Positions 39,601-52,554 of a DNA stretch of 64,000 nucleotides are shown in pieces (the stretch's first letter is position 1; the number at the start of each line of letters is the position of its first letter). Source of the DNA: Setaria digitata (Eukaryota > Nematoda > Chromadorea > Rhabditida > Setariidae); contig RCAB01000129.1 in NCBI GenBank assembly GCA_003640385.1, positions 79,600 to 143,599 on the forward strand, given 5' to 3'. A program made the translations under genes and the position numbers. A model generated the notes under the pieces. The model made no database searches. It saw only the letters and a program-made list of their open reading frames with translations, and was not told the DNA's origin.

Positions 39601-42600
39601 TAGAAATTTTCTTTTTCAATTTTTTGACTCACCAAATTATTCAACTTTTGAAAATGGTTAAATGAGAAGATTCATTCTGAATTAAAAAAGAAGTGATGGA
39701 AAGAAGGAGAATAATGAAGTTTTCAAAAATTAAGCTTCAAAGTTTCATTTTTTCGCAAATCATTCATTAACTTCGAGGGAAAAGAATAAGTCTGCAATAA
39801 TAGATATTTTTTTGAAACTCTGATATGAAAAATTAATTTTCATTTTTTGATAATATTTTTTTTTTCCTTTTTAATAAAATCTTGCTGGTGTTTGCCTGCT
39901 AAAGAAAGGAAATTAAAAGGTTTTAGAATAATTAAAGTTTTTTTTTTTTGCAAAATTAAATGAAATTGGTCAGATGTGAAATTTTTTAAGTTTAAAATTT
40001 CATAAAATGCTTAATTGCTTGTAGCATTAATTCTTCCCTAATATATACACATAAATATAAATAAATAAATATATATTATATATATAATTTTTATTTCAGA
40101 ATTAAAGCAATAACAGTTATTTAAATGGAAATTTTTATCATAAACTGATTCATCTATAGGGCAGTAAAAAAATCCAAAATCTCTTTCTATGAGTTAGACA
40201 TCATTGTAAATCGTGATAAATCGTGATTCAGTTGATATCACATTACGCTTTTTCTTTGGCTAAAATATCTGCGCATTATAATTAACTTAATTATACAAAA
40301 GCAAAAATATGCTCATCATCAGATGAATTTTACGAAATTTAAATAAAATCATTTAGTTTTTGAAATTATTAAAAAGTTTTTTTTTTTTTCTTTAGAAAAA
40401 AAAGTAAAAAAAACCCTCGATAGATTTTACATAGCAATAACAAATATCTAGACGTCTCTTTCTCTTTTTTTTTTTCTCTCAAAATAAACTTTTTAAACAA
40501 AAGTGTAATAAATGAAAAATGCTTTAGCATACCTAGCAAATAGTTATGTTATTATTAATATTTAACTATTTCCAACAGTTTTTCGTTTCAAACAAAGAAA
40601 AAAAGTGAAAAAATTAAGAGAGACTTACATAAATTAAAATTTTTGCAGGAAAAAATTCGTAGGAAATTGCATTAATTAAAATCTCAAAATTACCTAGAAT
40701 TTCGTGAAAAATATAAAAAATTAAAAATTTCTAATAAACATTTTAATCATCCGATATACTATATTCATAACTAAACAAGTAGCCAGATGATCTTTTTTTG
40801 TTGTAATTATAAATTCATTTGCTAAACTCTCAAAAATTTGATATATGTAAAAAAAAAAAAGGAAAAAAAAGAGCAAAAGAATAAACTTGTTTGAAAATTT
40901 TAGAAATTCAAAAATTAAAAAAAGAATTATTTTTTACCAAATTAAGAGAGAAGTCATTTCCTTTAAATCGAATTAAAGCACCATTCTGGTTGAGCTTAAT
41001 TACACATTCCATAAACGATCCATTACGATTTTTAACAACACCTTTCTCCACTTCAAAAATTTGCATTATATGCGCCAGAATGGTTGCTGATAAAGGTGAC
41101 GTTGGTGACGCTGATGATGTAACTGCAGTATCACGTGCACTGGAATTTGTTGATACGTAATCACCTCTGATAAGTTTACAAAATCGATCACAGTCATCGG
41201 CCGAAACAACATTGATACCATACGTTTCATCGTGATAATGCCAATACGCAAAACAAGATGATACACGTGTAACACGATTGGCTGTAAAAAAAGAGAAGGA
41301 AAGAAAACGTGTAAGACGTCCACAGTTAATGGTTCAATTTTCAGAACAATGAAAATTAGTTTTATCTTGTTTAATTTAATTAAAATTTAACAATAGATGA
41401 GAAGCCTTTTGGAAAAAAAAAAAGATTTTTTCCATCCTAAGTTAATTGAACTAATAAAATACTCTTAATATTTGCTTATTTTGCCCCATTTTATCTCCTT
41501 TCCATTTATTTTTGAATTTCTCATCAAGCTAATTTTATANTAATATTTGCTTATTTTGCTCCATTTTATCTCCTTTCCATTTATTTTTGAATTTCTCATC
41601 AAGCTAATTTTATAATCATCATTTTTTTTCTTTTTTTTTTTCAAACACTTCAATGTCCAGTAATGTATCTTAAATTACTGCCGATCAATAAAGAAAAGAA
41701 CATTAATTTTTTACGCTTCATTTATTTAGATTTGTAAATTATTGAGCCTCGAAAATTTACAAGCAAACTTTGTTAATTTCATAAATTAAAAAATTAGAAT
41801 ATGCAAATATCTCAAATTGAAAATAATTAATGCTACTAAATGAACAATAAATAAATAGTAATCGAATAGTAAATGCAATATCCAGAAAGTAATGATAAAA
41901 TAATAAATAGCAATTTTAAATATTCAAAATTTGACATATTAAGTAAGCGTCACGAATTCTAAAATAATATTTCACAGCCATAATTTAAATTTTCTCTTTC
42001 GAATTTCACGTTTATATTGTTATTTTTATTAATTTAAATAGACAAAATTTGAAACTACAATAATTCTCAGCATGAAATACATAAGCATTGGATCTTTTTT
42101 TTTTGATGAAAATAGAAGTCTAATTAATTATTTTTAAAAATCATAAACATATGCAAATACACTAACTGATAATAAATTAAATGCAAAATTGTTAATATCT
42201 TTATAATCTTCATATCAATTAAAATTCATAATTACAGAAAATGAAACGCTCAATTTGCAGTAAATAACAGGAGAGAAAAGAAAGCTCAAAATCAAATATT
42301 TTCGTAAAAAAATATGAAATATTTTTATGCAATAAAAACAATTTGAGTAAGATGAAAAATTGCAAGGAAGAAAAAAAAAATCAAATATGTACATTTTCTT
42401 TCATTGATCAATTGAATAAGGCAAAAAATTAAAGTGAAAAAAAAAAAAAAAAAAACTTTTCAAACAACTTTCATCGATTATAATAAGTATGCATTAAAAT
42501 AAACAAATTATCAAAAATCAAAAAAAAAAAAAAAAAAAAAGAAACTTATCAAGTGTGAAAAGAAAGAACGATAAAGAAATACGAAAAGACTTCCAAATTA

Positions 42601-45600
42601 TCTCATCAGAAATTTATTTAAATTTCTTTTCAGAGCTTTTTTTTTTTTTTTTTCTTTAACTTATATATGTGTATATATGAAAATTTTGTTTCGAATGGGT
42701 CTTTTTTTCCCTTCTTAATTCATCTTTTCTTCTTTTAAATCAACTGATTCCCATTATACCGGGCAATTTTATCCGTTGTAACGGGCAGAAGTTGAAAATT
42801 TCATTACCATAACATGGCGTATGATTGAAAACATCAGGCTGGATTATGCTACTTTAAAAATTTTATTAGTTCCAAATCAATTAATGATTGCATTCGTAAT
42901 GAGTATGAGAATATGAATATCTATTGAATTTCATTTCACTCTCATAAATTACCATTTTTAAATAATAAGCCTTTCTCATCAACTTCTCACAGATTGATGT
43001 AAACATAAAGATTCGGCACTACTGTTGTAAAATTTGCACCGTCAATTTTACAAAATTATTCAACTTTGAAGAGATTTAAAATGAAGAAAAAAAAAAAGAA
43101 AATGTTGGCGGAAAATTGTTCACATTAAATTAAAAAAAAAAAAAAGTATTTAAACAATTACTCAGTAATAAACGAGGAAAACTACCTGAGATTTTAATTT
43201 TATATTTAAAGTTGTCAGAATTTTAATAAATTTTTCGGGAAAAAAATCAGTCATCTCTTCGAACATTCTGTTTAATATGAATAATTTAAAAATATATTTA
43301 TGTGATTTCCTTTTTTTTAGACTGATTAAAATTGCTGAGGTCAGTTCATTTTTCTATATGTCGGAAATTTCAACAACACCTATTAAAAATATCAGTTCAA
43401 TTTTAGGAAAAGTTTTGAGGAAATCTTTTTTCTCTTTCAAATAATCTCACAATATCAGGTTCAATTTTATAAAATAAACTAAATTTTTTTTCTCTCTCTC
43501 TTAAAAAGTTTTACACTGGCGATTACTCACTCTTTCGCATGCATAAATTAAAATCTGCAACTTTTTTTTTTTTCTTCTTTTGTTAAATTTACATGAATTA
43601 TAAACAATATAATTTGAAAACATACATGTTTCAAGAAGTTGTTCCGTAACAATTCCGGATTCATTTTTGGCTAGCAACCGAAGTGATTTATAATTGGTAC
43701 CATTTCTCCGAGATGATACCTCAGTAATAACGGTAATAGATAGCAATGATGGATAGAGAATATTCCATTGGCTTCGATCCGATGAAAGCCGAAATAATTC
43801 GGCCCAAAATCTATCAACAATCATTTCATGCCAAAAGTAATCAAATTTTGAAGTTTGTTTTTCTTTTTTTCAGGGAGAAAAAAAAAAGGAGAGAACCTGG
43901 AAAGATTGACAGTGAAGCTGCGGCAAATAAGCGAAAGCAATGATCGAAATTGAAAAGATAATTCGAATTTCATATAGCCAAAGAAAAAAAAAAATAGAAA
44001 TAATGAAATGGCCTTGAAAAGAAGCATTATTAAAAATAAAAATGAAAAAATTGCTGCGTACATGAAGAGTACGAGACACTTAATGAATCCTAGAATCGTT
44101 TTAATTTAATTCCGCTTAAAAAAAAAAAAAAAAAAAATTGCACTGTCAAGGTTAGGTTAATGAGAATTTCTTTAGCGAGAATCAACTGTGATAATTAATG
44201 AACGATAATCAATGCAACAATTATAATAGTAATAATTAATGGAAAATTAAAATAATACACTGATAGAATGTTCCAAACTTCCTTTTACTCTTTTCCTCAT
44301 TCTCTTTCTTTTTTTTTTTTGTTAATTTTTCTAAAGAAATAATGATAATTTCCTTTTCAATTTTATTTTTGAAAAGAAAAATGAAAATTTGAAATCGAAA
44401 AACTAAATTGTATCAAAAAAAAAAAAGAAAAAAGGAATTAAATAAATTGGCGAAGCATTTTCTTCTTTGCTTGAGAAGCTAAAAGCCAAGTTAGCGCACA
44501 TTCACAAATAACACTATCCCTGACACACACACAGACACAGACATACACGCCCATACACATACACGCATACACATGCGCCCCGTACACACATACACAGACA
44601 TACCCATACATACACGCACACACATACACACACATTCAATCACATACATACACATAAACTAGTGAAAGGAGGGTGAGGTGGGAAGGTGCTGAGGAATTGG
44701 ACGGAGATGGGATGAGAAGGATCTGGGAGGTAGCGGGGGAGGGGTACGAGATTACTGTGAGAGATACCGGAGGGAATTACGATTGGTCCGAGACATAGCG
44801 GGGGATATCTAGGAGTCCCAACTGAGGGAAAAGGGAAAGACGAGACGATCGAACACGCACATACACACACACACACACGCATACACACACACACACACAC
44901 ATACAAACACACACACACACATACACACACACACACACACGCATACACATACACATACACACATACACATACACACACACCCACATACACATACACACAC
45001 ACATACACATACACACATACACATACACATACATACACACACACGCACGCATACACATACACATACACACATACACATACACACACACCCACATACACAT
45101 ACACACACACATACACATACACACATACACATACACATACATACACACACACACACACGCATACACATACACATACACACATACACATACACACACACCC
45201 ACATACACATACACACACACATACACATACACACATACACATACACATACATACACACACACACACACGTATACACATACATATACACACATACACATAC
45301 ACACACACACATATACATACACACACACACACACAGTGTTATCCATAACTGAAAAAATCTCCCTTTCACTGTGTCTTATTCTTCTCGTTTTTCTGTGCCT
45401 CTTAGTGTAATTTAAATTAGTTCTCAATTGAAACTAAAATTAACTAATTAGTTGATTAATTAGGTGCAGGAAAAGTGACAGTTTTAATAAGTGAATAGAG
45501 TGAGCGCATTTATGACCAAGACTAATGCTCTAATTTGGAGAGTAGAAAATGCTAGATTACAGTAAATGCTGATTGACTGATGAGATTAGATTAGACTTAC

Positions 45601-47207
45601 CTGTCATCTGTTTAAGCATTTTTAATTGATTGTTTTCAATTAATTAGATGATTAAATTGGGCAGTAGAATGGCAGAAGAAAGAAGCAAAAAATGATAAAT
45701 ACAGAAGAAATAAGGGAGAACTGTCGTCGAATCGTAGAGGTTTAAAATTTTGCTTCCAATGTTAAGTTATCATTTATCATTAAAACTCATTAGTTTTAAT
45801 TAGAATTTCGAAAAAAAAAAGCTTTGAAATAGCTTAATTAAAAACCAATTTACTACTAATATTGCTACTCTTTCAATGCTCAAATATTTTTGGTGCAAAT
45901 ATGAAATCGTTTTCCAATTAGGCATAATAATACTGATTAAGGAAAAACGAGATAATTAACTTAGAATAATTAATATTTAGAAGATGAATGAATAAAGCAC
46001 TTGTTAGGAAACTAAAATATTCACAGGTAAAAGGTCATCTATCTCATATATCATCTTCTCTACTAGTAAAATATAAGTAGAATTTTTTTTTTGAATTTGG
46101 AAAACGATTTAATTTTTTAAAGTTGTCCTAAATTTAATTTTTTTTCTTCGTAATTTTCAAATTACAGTCCATTTTTTGCTTTACTTGCAATCAATCATCT
46201 TTTTGAAAATGCATAAATTTCTTCCCTTCCTTTTTTTAAGAGACGAAATTTTAAAATGACTGAATTTTTGCTAAATAATAAATTAATTATATTTTCAAAA
46301 ATTATCAGTAAAAATTTGAAAGAGAAACGAAATTTCATTTAAAAAAAAAGCATTTAAAAAAGAGAAAAAAAACTTATAGGGAATGATATATGAGATACGC
46401 TAATTTTACACTTTTTTCCACTCTTTTTCAAAAGAATTGAATTATTTGCCGGAACAAAACTTGAACAAAATAATTTGATATTTTGAAATTACCATTCCGG
46501 CATAATTCCGGAATGCAAATCATTTAGAAGCGCATCTGGAATTAATATAGGAAAGAAAATTAATTACAAGCTTCTTATTGATTGGGAAGCACTTTTTTTT
46601 CTGAACATGAAAGGAAAAGATAAAATGATAACGATTAATTTTCTGTCGTTATCAAAGTGATATGATAAAGAAAAAAGGAAGAGAAAGCATCCATAACAGA
46701 TATATGATAAGTTTGATGAATGAATGAATGGGTGAAAAATGATCATTCAAGATAAATAACAAACTTTCTCATAAGTTACAATCGCACTTTGTTCACTTAA
46801 TTTAATTTTTTAAACAATTAAATAGTAAAGTTTTTTTTTTTTTTTGCATTAATAAAATTTCGTGCAAAAAATGATATTTTGTTTTTTCATGTTTTATGCT
46901 TCATTTTTGCAGGTAAGAAGAAGCGAAAAATCATTTATAGATCAAATTTCTTTCACGAAAAAAAAAAGGAATTGAAATGAAATATCTGTAAATTTTATTT
47001 AAAATATATTCAATCAAATATCAATCATGCATAAATATTTTGAAAGCTTAAAACGAACCTGAATTGTCCATTCATCTGACTATCAGCAGTAGTAATGTCA
47101 GCAACAGCTGTTGTTGTTGTTGTTCTGATAATGTTATCAGCTGTTGCAATATTATCAGTAAGGCAATAATGACGAATTTCACAGGGACATGATAATTTAT
47201 TACCCAT
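24534..47207 (-). CDS. tiam-1: TIAM / Still life Rac guanine-nucleotide exchange factor, about 22.7 kb gene
   Basis: Rac-specific GEF that shapes actin at axons and synapses. Exons (minus): 47207 to about 47059, 43862-43626, 41281-40938, 37306-37085, 34773-34630, 34255-34167 (or 34193), 33614-33446, 33207-33049, 30491-30153, 29964-29686, 29264-29115, 28760-28655, 28192-28046, 27517-27384, 27105-26956, 26359-26160, 24609-24534. Order: MGNKLSCPC, a myristoylation/palmitoylation start shared with Drosophila Still life; a WH1/EVH1-like domain (RFWAELFRL, SCFAYWHYHDETYGINVV); a diverged PH and coiled-coil-Ex region; a Ras-binding-like domain; PDZ (GLTISAKL, VGDLVISVDNKLV); DH starting INELVSTEENFVRDVQK and carrying LIKPIQRVLKYPLFLQQI; and a C-terminal PH (HVNWLNCPEN, VYQLCCCQAEIKNHFIKSIRK). 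The last exon encodes KEQRRPISGSSQSDGGYSSE and a few more residues. Phases join throughout except between exons 1 and 2, where an exon may be missing. The PH domain looks about 16 residues short. Confidence 0.93.
26435..26655. repeat. Tandem direct duplication in a TIAM intron
   Basis: Two adjacent copies of about 110 bp. Each contains AATTGAAGTA, then (A/G)GATGAGTT-like sequence, a poly-T run, G(T/C)TGAATTT, and the shared end AATGAAATTGAAATTTG. The copies are diverged by scattered substitutions, so this is a genomic duplication and not an assembly join. Confidence 0.7.
29614..29633. repeat. (GA)n microsatellite
   Basis: About ten GA units just inside the intron after the exon that opens the DH domain. 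Similar short GA runs occur at 37050-37066 and 48134-48150. Confidence 0.85.
31950..32134. repeat. Direct duplication around a single N (assembly join)
   Basis: A 92-bp segment (31950-32041) is repeated immediately after the N at 32042 (32043-32134), with two substitutions (TAGAATT/TACAATT, AAAACTTT/AAAATTTT). It lies in the large PDZ intron of the TIAM gene. Confidence 0.9.
36263..36263. other. Single ambiguous base N without obvious flanking duplication
   Basis: One N follows a poly-T tract in a TIAM intron. Unlike the other Ns in the window, no direct repeat of the flanks was found. It may be a join at a homopolymer or an uncalled base. Confidence 0.8.
37317..37350. repeat. (ATATC)n short pentanucleotide repeat
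   Basis: About six copies of CATAT/ATATC directly next to the acceptor side of the TIAM exon at 37306, within the intron. Confidence 0.85.
39358..39522. repeat. Direct duplication around a single N (assembly join)
   Basis: The segment starting TCAAATCCCTACTAAAAAAA (39358-39440) recurs from 39442, after the N at 39441. The copies differ mainly in poly-A length. It lies in a TIAM intron. Confidence 0.9.
41466..41614. repeat. Direct duplication around a single N (assembly join)
   Basis: The 74-bp segment starting TAATATTTGCTTATTTTGC (41466-41539) is repeated after the N at 41540 (41541-41614), with one substitution (GCCCC/GCTCC). It creates a duplicated peptide in a spurious minus-strand frame with an X in the middle. 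Confidence 0.92.
44521..45335. repeat. CA-type satellite with 108-110 bp higher-order unit, in TIAM intron 1
   Basis: Long ACAC/ATACAC array in two parts. The first is at 44521-44652. The second, at 44854-45335, contains three larger units marked by a CCC interruption at 44980, 45088 and 45198, giving periods of 108 and 110 bp. A GC-richer unique stretch (44660-44850) separates the parts. Minus-strand frames of 186-230 codons here are CVCVYV simple-sequence artefacts. Confidence 0.92.
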
Positions 47208-48719
47208 ATTTGTTGTCCAGCAGCCTAATAGTTAAGAATTCTTGTTTCATTATTGTTTGTTTGTTTGTTTGCTTGCTTTTTGTCTTCCTTCAATTTCTTG
47301 AATTTTTCAAATTTAAAGTTTTTTTTTTTGTAGAAAAATTAATTAATTAAAAAAGAAGATAGAAATAGATGAATAAGCCAAATAAATAATGACAATTTCA
47401 AACTTCAGGCTTCACAAATGCAGAATTAAGCAGTGAAAGAAAAAAAGAGAAGTGGAAGAAGAATAAGTCCAATAATAATAAGGCTAATAACAATGTCAAA
47501 CCTTAGGCTTTTGATGGACGAAAGACGACAAGAAGGCTAGAAAGCCAAGAGATAGGAACGGAATGAAGCCAAATAACGTCTAGCTTTTCATCCTATCTTT
47601 TTTTGTTGTCATCATCGATCTTAAAAGACATCTTCATTTTCATTCATCCGCTTGTTACGTCAAAATGAACTGATTGAAATTTGAATCGTGAAAATGCTTA
47701 AACGTGCAAACGTGACATATTATACCAATTATAGTTACAATTACGTCAAACGTCTGTAAAATGAATAAAATAAATGAAGAGGACAAAAAGTCGGTAGTGT
47801 TTAATTAATTAAACAAATTTGAATTTTAATTCACACGCAAACTTGTTAAGCTAGCAACAATTAGTTAATTATTCTTTTTTTTTTTGTGATAGGAATAAAC
47901 GAACAGGAAACGAAAGATAGTAAAGGAATTGATAAATCCGGTTACTGCTACGTTATCAACTACGGTTTCATCGAATGTTTGCAATGAAGCAAATGGGAAA
48001 GAAGAGAAAAACCGAAAAGCTTTTGGCAAATCCGTTTGATTAATCAATGTTTATGTAATATTTTCGATCAACCAGACAAATAAGGAATGAAGAAGAAGAA
48101 AAAAAAAACGGAAAACTTGATTAATCCGGTCAGCAAGAGAGAGAGAGAGAGGGAGAGAAAGAGAATTAAAAAAAAAAAATAAGTTAGTAGGATTAGTAAA
48201 AGTAGTAATAAGTATTAGGCTAAAACTTAAATTCATATGTTGCACCCCAAATGAGATGAAATAAAATGAAATGAATGAATATGCCAACACCATACTTTAA
48301 GTCTCTCTTAAATCCTACCCCATCTAGACTAGACTAGGCTTTTTAGCTTTAGGCTCTATACTTTTATTTCATTTCATATGCATTAGGGATAATATTAAAT
48401 TTTTGTTCATTTGATTTACATTTGAGAGAAAAAAAAAAATTCATTACCAAAAAAAAAAAATTAAGTGAAAAAGAAACAAAAGAAATTGAAAATTTCCCTA
48501 AATTTGATTATCACAAACATGCGGAAATAATTATTCAGTAATTTTTTCTACTTATCAATTATCATTTAAAAAAAAAAATAGCGACATATTTTAATTGTCA
48601 AAATGTAATGTTAATTAATAAAATTATCTTAAAATAAGTTATAAATAAAAGTTTTGTCAAATGATAATTGATGAGAAATTCGAGAATAGAAAAGTTGACC
48701 CAATTGCAACTTTATTGAT

Positions 48720-49082
48720 AATTGATAAAAAATTAAATAGGGAAAAGAAAATCTCAAAATACTGGTTAATCTCAGGATATTACCGTAACATCTTTGTCGA
48801 AGTATGCTTATTCAATTCATTATATTTGAAAATTTCAGGATTAAAAATTTACAAACTTTTAGTATTTTATCCTCTATTCATTTCGTTATCATTTAATAGT
48901 ATGCATAAATTGAACGATTATATTTAAAATTTTTGGAAATTCACTTACAGAAATGAGTTCAGAGTGAACTTTTAGCTACTGACAAATTGATAAGAAAAAT
49001 TTCAGCAGGAACGAGAAAATCCCAAAAATATAGGTTGATTTCAGGTCGAAATATGTATGTTCAATTCATCATATTTGAAAAT
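48720..49082. repeat. Diverged direct repeat pair
   Basis: The blocks at about 48720-48835 and 48988-49082 share AATTGATAA, then (A/G)GAAAATC(T/C)CAAAA, A(A/G)GTTGATTTCAGG-like sequence, and end in GTATG(C/T)TTATTCAATTCAT-like and CATATTTGAAAATT sequence. It looks like an old duplication in the spacer. Confidence 0.6.
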
Positions 49083-52000
49083 TGTATTTCAAACGTTTAA
49101 ATGAAGTAGTTAAGTGCTTGTAGAATAAGACAGAACTGGACTAATTTTATTAGACAAAATAATAATTGTAGTAAAAGTGTGTTATCAGTTACTGCTGAAT
49201 GAATGATCGCCTCAACGGACTGGTTAGAATAATCAGTGATAACATACTAATCAAGGATTGATTCCTTCCTCTACAAGGATGTGAAAATAGTTTCTTTTGT
49301 ATTGGAAATAAGTTAGTTTTGCTAATTTGAATTATTGCACACAGTTGAAAAAGTTCAAATATAGCATTGTGCATTAATCATTTTTTTTTTTTTTTTCTTT
49401 TCATAGACTATTAATTTCTATGAAATTTTGCAAAATTTTTTCACCGAATAATTTTGGAACAGGCTGAAATCATTGGGATAATTTCACTGAAAGTTCATTA
49501 AATATTTCAAGAATTTTTTGATGCGCTAATTGCTAGCTGCTTAAGCTGCATTCCGCAAAATCGTACAATTTTCAAGCATTTTTTGAGCTTTTTTTTTTTC
49601 TAAATCTTAATTTTATATCATTTTTAAGTTTTAAATTTTGACAGTAAAAAAAATTAGCAAACGAACAGTTAGTTAAATGCCTCCTAATAATGTTACATTT
49701 TTGAACGTATTTAATTTACAAATTGTTATTTACAACTCTTGTTTTGTATTTTTTTTTTTTAATTATAGTCAATGTTTTACTTTTACAATGATTTCTATAG
49801 CTATGTTTGCAAAAATATTAAAGAAAAAGACGACGAAGTTTGTGAAAAAAAAAAAAACTGAAGCTATCAATGATGATAATTATTGCTAACACGAGGCAAA
49901 TGATAAGCTATGATTGATTGTGTACACTAATGATTAAAATAACAAAGTTGAAATAAAAAAAAAAAAAGTTTTCAAAAAAAATTAGCAGATTATGCAAATA
50001 ACTGAAGAAAAATGACCTGTTCTTCACTCATGACTACTAGACGAACTACGCTAATGATGCAAAATTACCTTTCAAATGACCTGTTAACGGAGAATTATCA
50101 TCACTGGGCAAAAAAATTTTAATTAATTGTATTTACTGCATAAACATCATCTTGCAATGGTTAAATTACTGTAGGAATTGTTCCTGATCATACTACGATT
50201 ACTGTGAGATGAGATGATCAAAAGATCTCATCCATGAATGATCATTTATTCATGATTATTATGCAAAATGATGTGATTGCATTAGAAAATATTCTGACCA
50301 TATGTGACTACTGTACAAAGCAATCTAGCATATTACTGTAATGAAAAATTTACTGCAATTGTATTTTGGAAATATATTATGCAATTTTAGAAAAATATAT
50401 AGCAATTTTCATATCATTTCGAGTGGTACTCTTTAACCATATGCCCTTTTTTATTTTATTTTTTATTTTGTAAGAAAATACAATTTCATATTGTGTTAAA
50501 TAGCACTGCTGAACTTGTCACGTCATTATTACGTGTATCATTTTCTTCTATTGCTTTTATTTAATAGGAATAAAAGCTTAATTTTAACAATAAATTTTAC
50601 TTAATGATTAGTTAAAATTTCTGTAGAAGAGGGTTTACTCTAAGAAAACATTTTTGATGACGAATTTTTTCAATTCAGTTTTTTTTTTTTTTTTTTTTTT
50701 TTATTGTATTGTAAATTTAGGACATGGAAAAATGAATAATTTCATTGGGCCAAATTTTTATTCACTCACTAATTTGCTTGCAGTATTTTAATAGTCAAAA
50801 TGTATTTTATAATATAAATAAATCAAAAAGATAAATGATAAGTAATTAATACCTTGGCAACTAATTAGTGTTGACTAATGCTTCGATAAGTAATTAATAC
50901 TGAATTTTTGATGGCTAAAATTTTATACTTTTTGTAATGCATGAGGCAAAATAGTGACGTAAATTAAACCCTGGAGAAGAATTGCACTGTAATTAAATAA
51001 ATCAAAAATTGAAGAAATTTGAACAATTTTTACCACATCCTCTCATTCTTTTTTAAAATTTCCTCAATTATAGAAAAAAATTAGGTAAATTTCAACAAAA
51101 TTTATATGTAAAATTTTGCAAAAAGGTAATAATTTAATTTCGAGGGTTAGAAAAATGAAATTAGTTCTCAGTGAGGTCAGAAAATAATAAGTTCCTGAAA
51201 GCCAATAATTAATCAGAAGCTTTTATAAAATAAAAATGAAATAAGAAATTTTAGCTTTTATATTTATGAGTTTTTTTTTAAGCACTTTGACACTTAATTA
51301 ATTATAAAATAGTTGATTTAAAAGAACTTTGAAAAAAAAATTAATAATGAATCAATACGAAAAATGAAAATCTATAGAGATTATTTTAATTTTTTATTTA
51401 TAGTTTGTTTAATTGTTCGTTCATTTTTTGTAACCATAAATGGTATGTTGTTTAAAATATAAATGCAATTTATAGTTAAATTGATTCATTCTAATTAGTA
51501 ATTTATTTCATTCATTTGTCAAACTTTTCGGAGCACTAAATAAAAAACCAGTAAAACTAACTGACAATTAAGTTGCCTTTTAATTAGTAACAGGTGATAA
51601 AATCATTTGTTCACATCATTACAATGCAACTGACTCGGAAAATTGAAATTTTTTTTTGCCAGGAAATAATAAATTAATTTATTTTTAATACTTTCCATGC
51701 ATAAATAATATATAGTAAGGAAAGTGAAAAAGAATTTTTAAGCACTAGAAATGAAATTAAATATGTAGCATAATCCGAAAATCTGTTAAAAGTTGTGGGA
51801 AATTTAAATTAAATATAAATTTTGTGCAAAATGTTTTTAAAGTGGTCTGTTTTGCTTTCAAAAAAAGAAAAAAAAAAAAAAAGGAAAGAAGAAAACTTAG
51901 CTTCTTAATGTTAACACCGCCTAATAATTATCATTTGCTCTTATTTTTTCCTCCAAACTTGTTAGCACAAAAATTTTTATTGCTGAAGTTCAAATTTAAA

Positions 52001-52522
52001 ACATTCAATTTGTTATGCTAGTATAAAAAAAAAAAAAAATTTCAATCATTTTTTTTTTTTTTTCAATCGTAACTTAGTGTGATAAAAATTTCAATATATT
52101 TGCAAATAAATTGCAGAATTTTTTCTCACAATCATCAGTTGCTAACTTTTATTCAATAGCTTCTTTTAGACAAAAATTGTTGAACTGATACTTGTTTGAA
52201 AAAAATTTCCTTTTTTTTTTTTTCCAAATGCTAATTAAATTTTTAAGGAAAGTTATACAATTTTGTAAAAGTAGCAAAATCATTGTTTCAGTCCATTTCC
52301 GGACTCTTATCACAGAATCATCGTTTCAACAATATTTTTCCATTTCATATCATTGCTAACGATTTTGCATACGAAAAATTTTCTCCAAACACTGATAAGT
52401 TTAATTGGAAGAGAAATTATCGGTACCTTTTATCAGCATGAAATCTAATAGCAAATATACGTCATTTTTATTACGGTTAGCGTTTATTCAGAACGGTGAA
52501 ATATGACGCTGTAGATTTGGCT

Positions 52523-52554
52523 GACTGATTGATTGATTGATTGATTGATTGATT
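52523..52554. repeat. (GATT)n tetranucleotide repeat
   Basis: GACT followed by about six GATT copies and GATTAATT, in the TIAM-SERT spacer. Confidence 0.9.

Noticed and set aside
41465..41653. Minus-strand frame with a duplicated peptide and an X
   Set aside because: Created by the single-N join and its flanking duplication.
44640..45427. Long minus-strand frames (186-230 codons) rich in C, V and Y
   Set aside because: They are translations of the CA/TA simple repeat in three frames at once; no domain and no splice support.
48661..48927. 88-codon plus-strand frame in the spacer
   Set aside because: No recognisable domain, starts in one block of a diverged non-coding repeat, and no splice partners.
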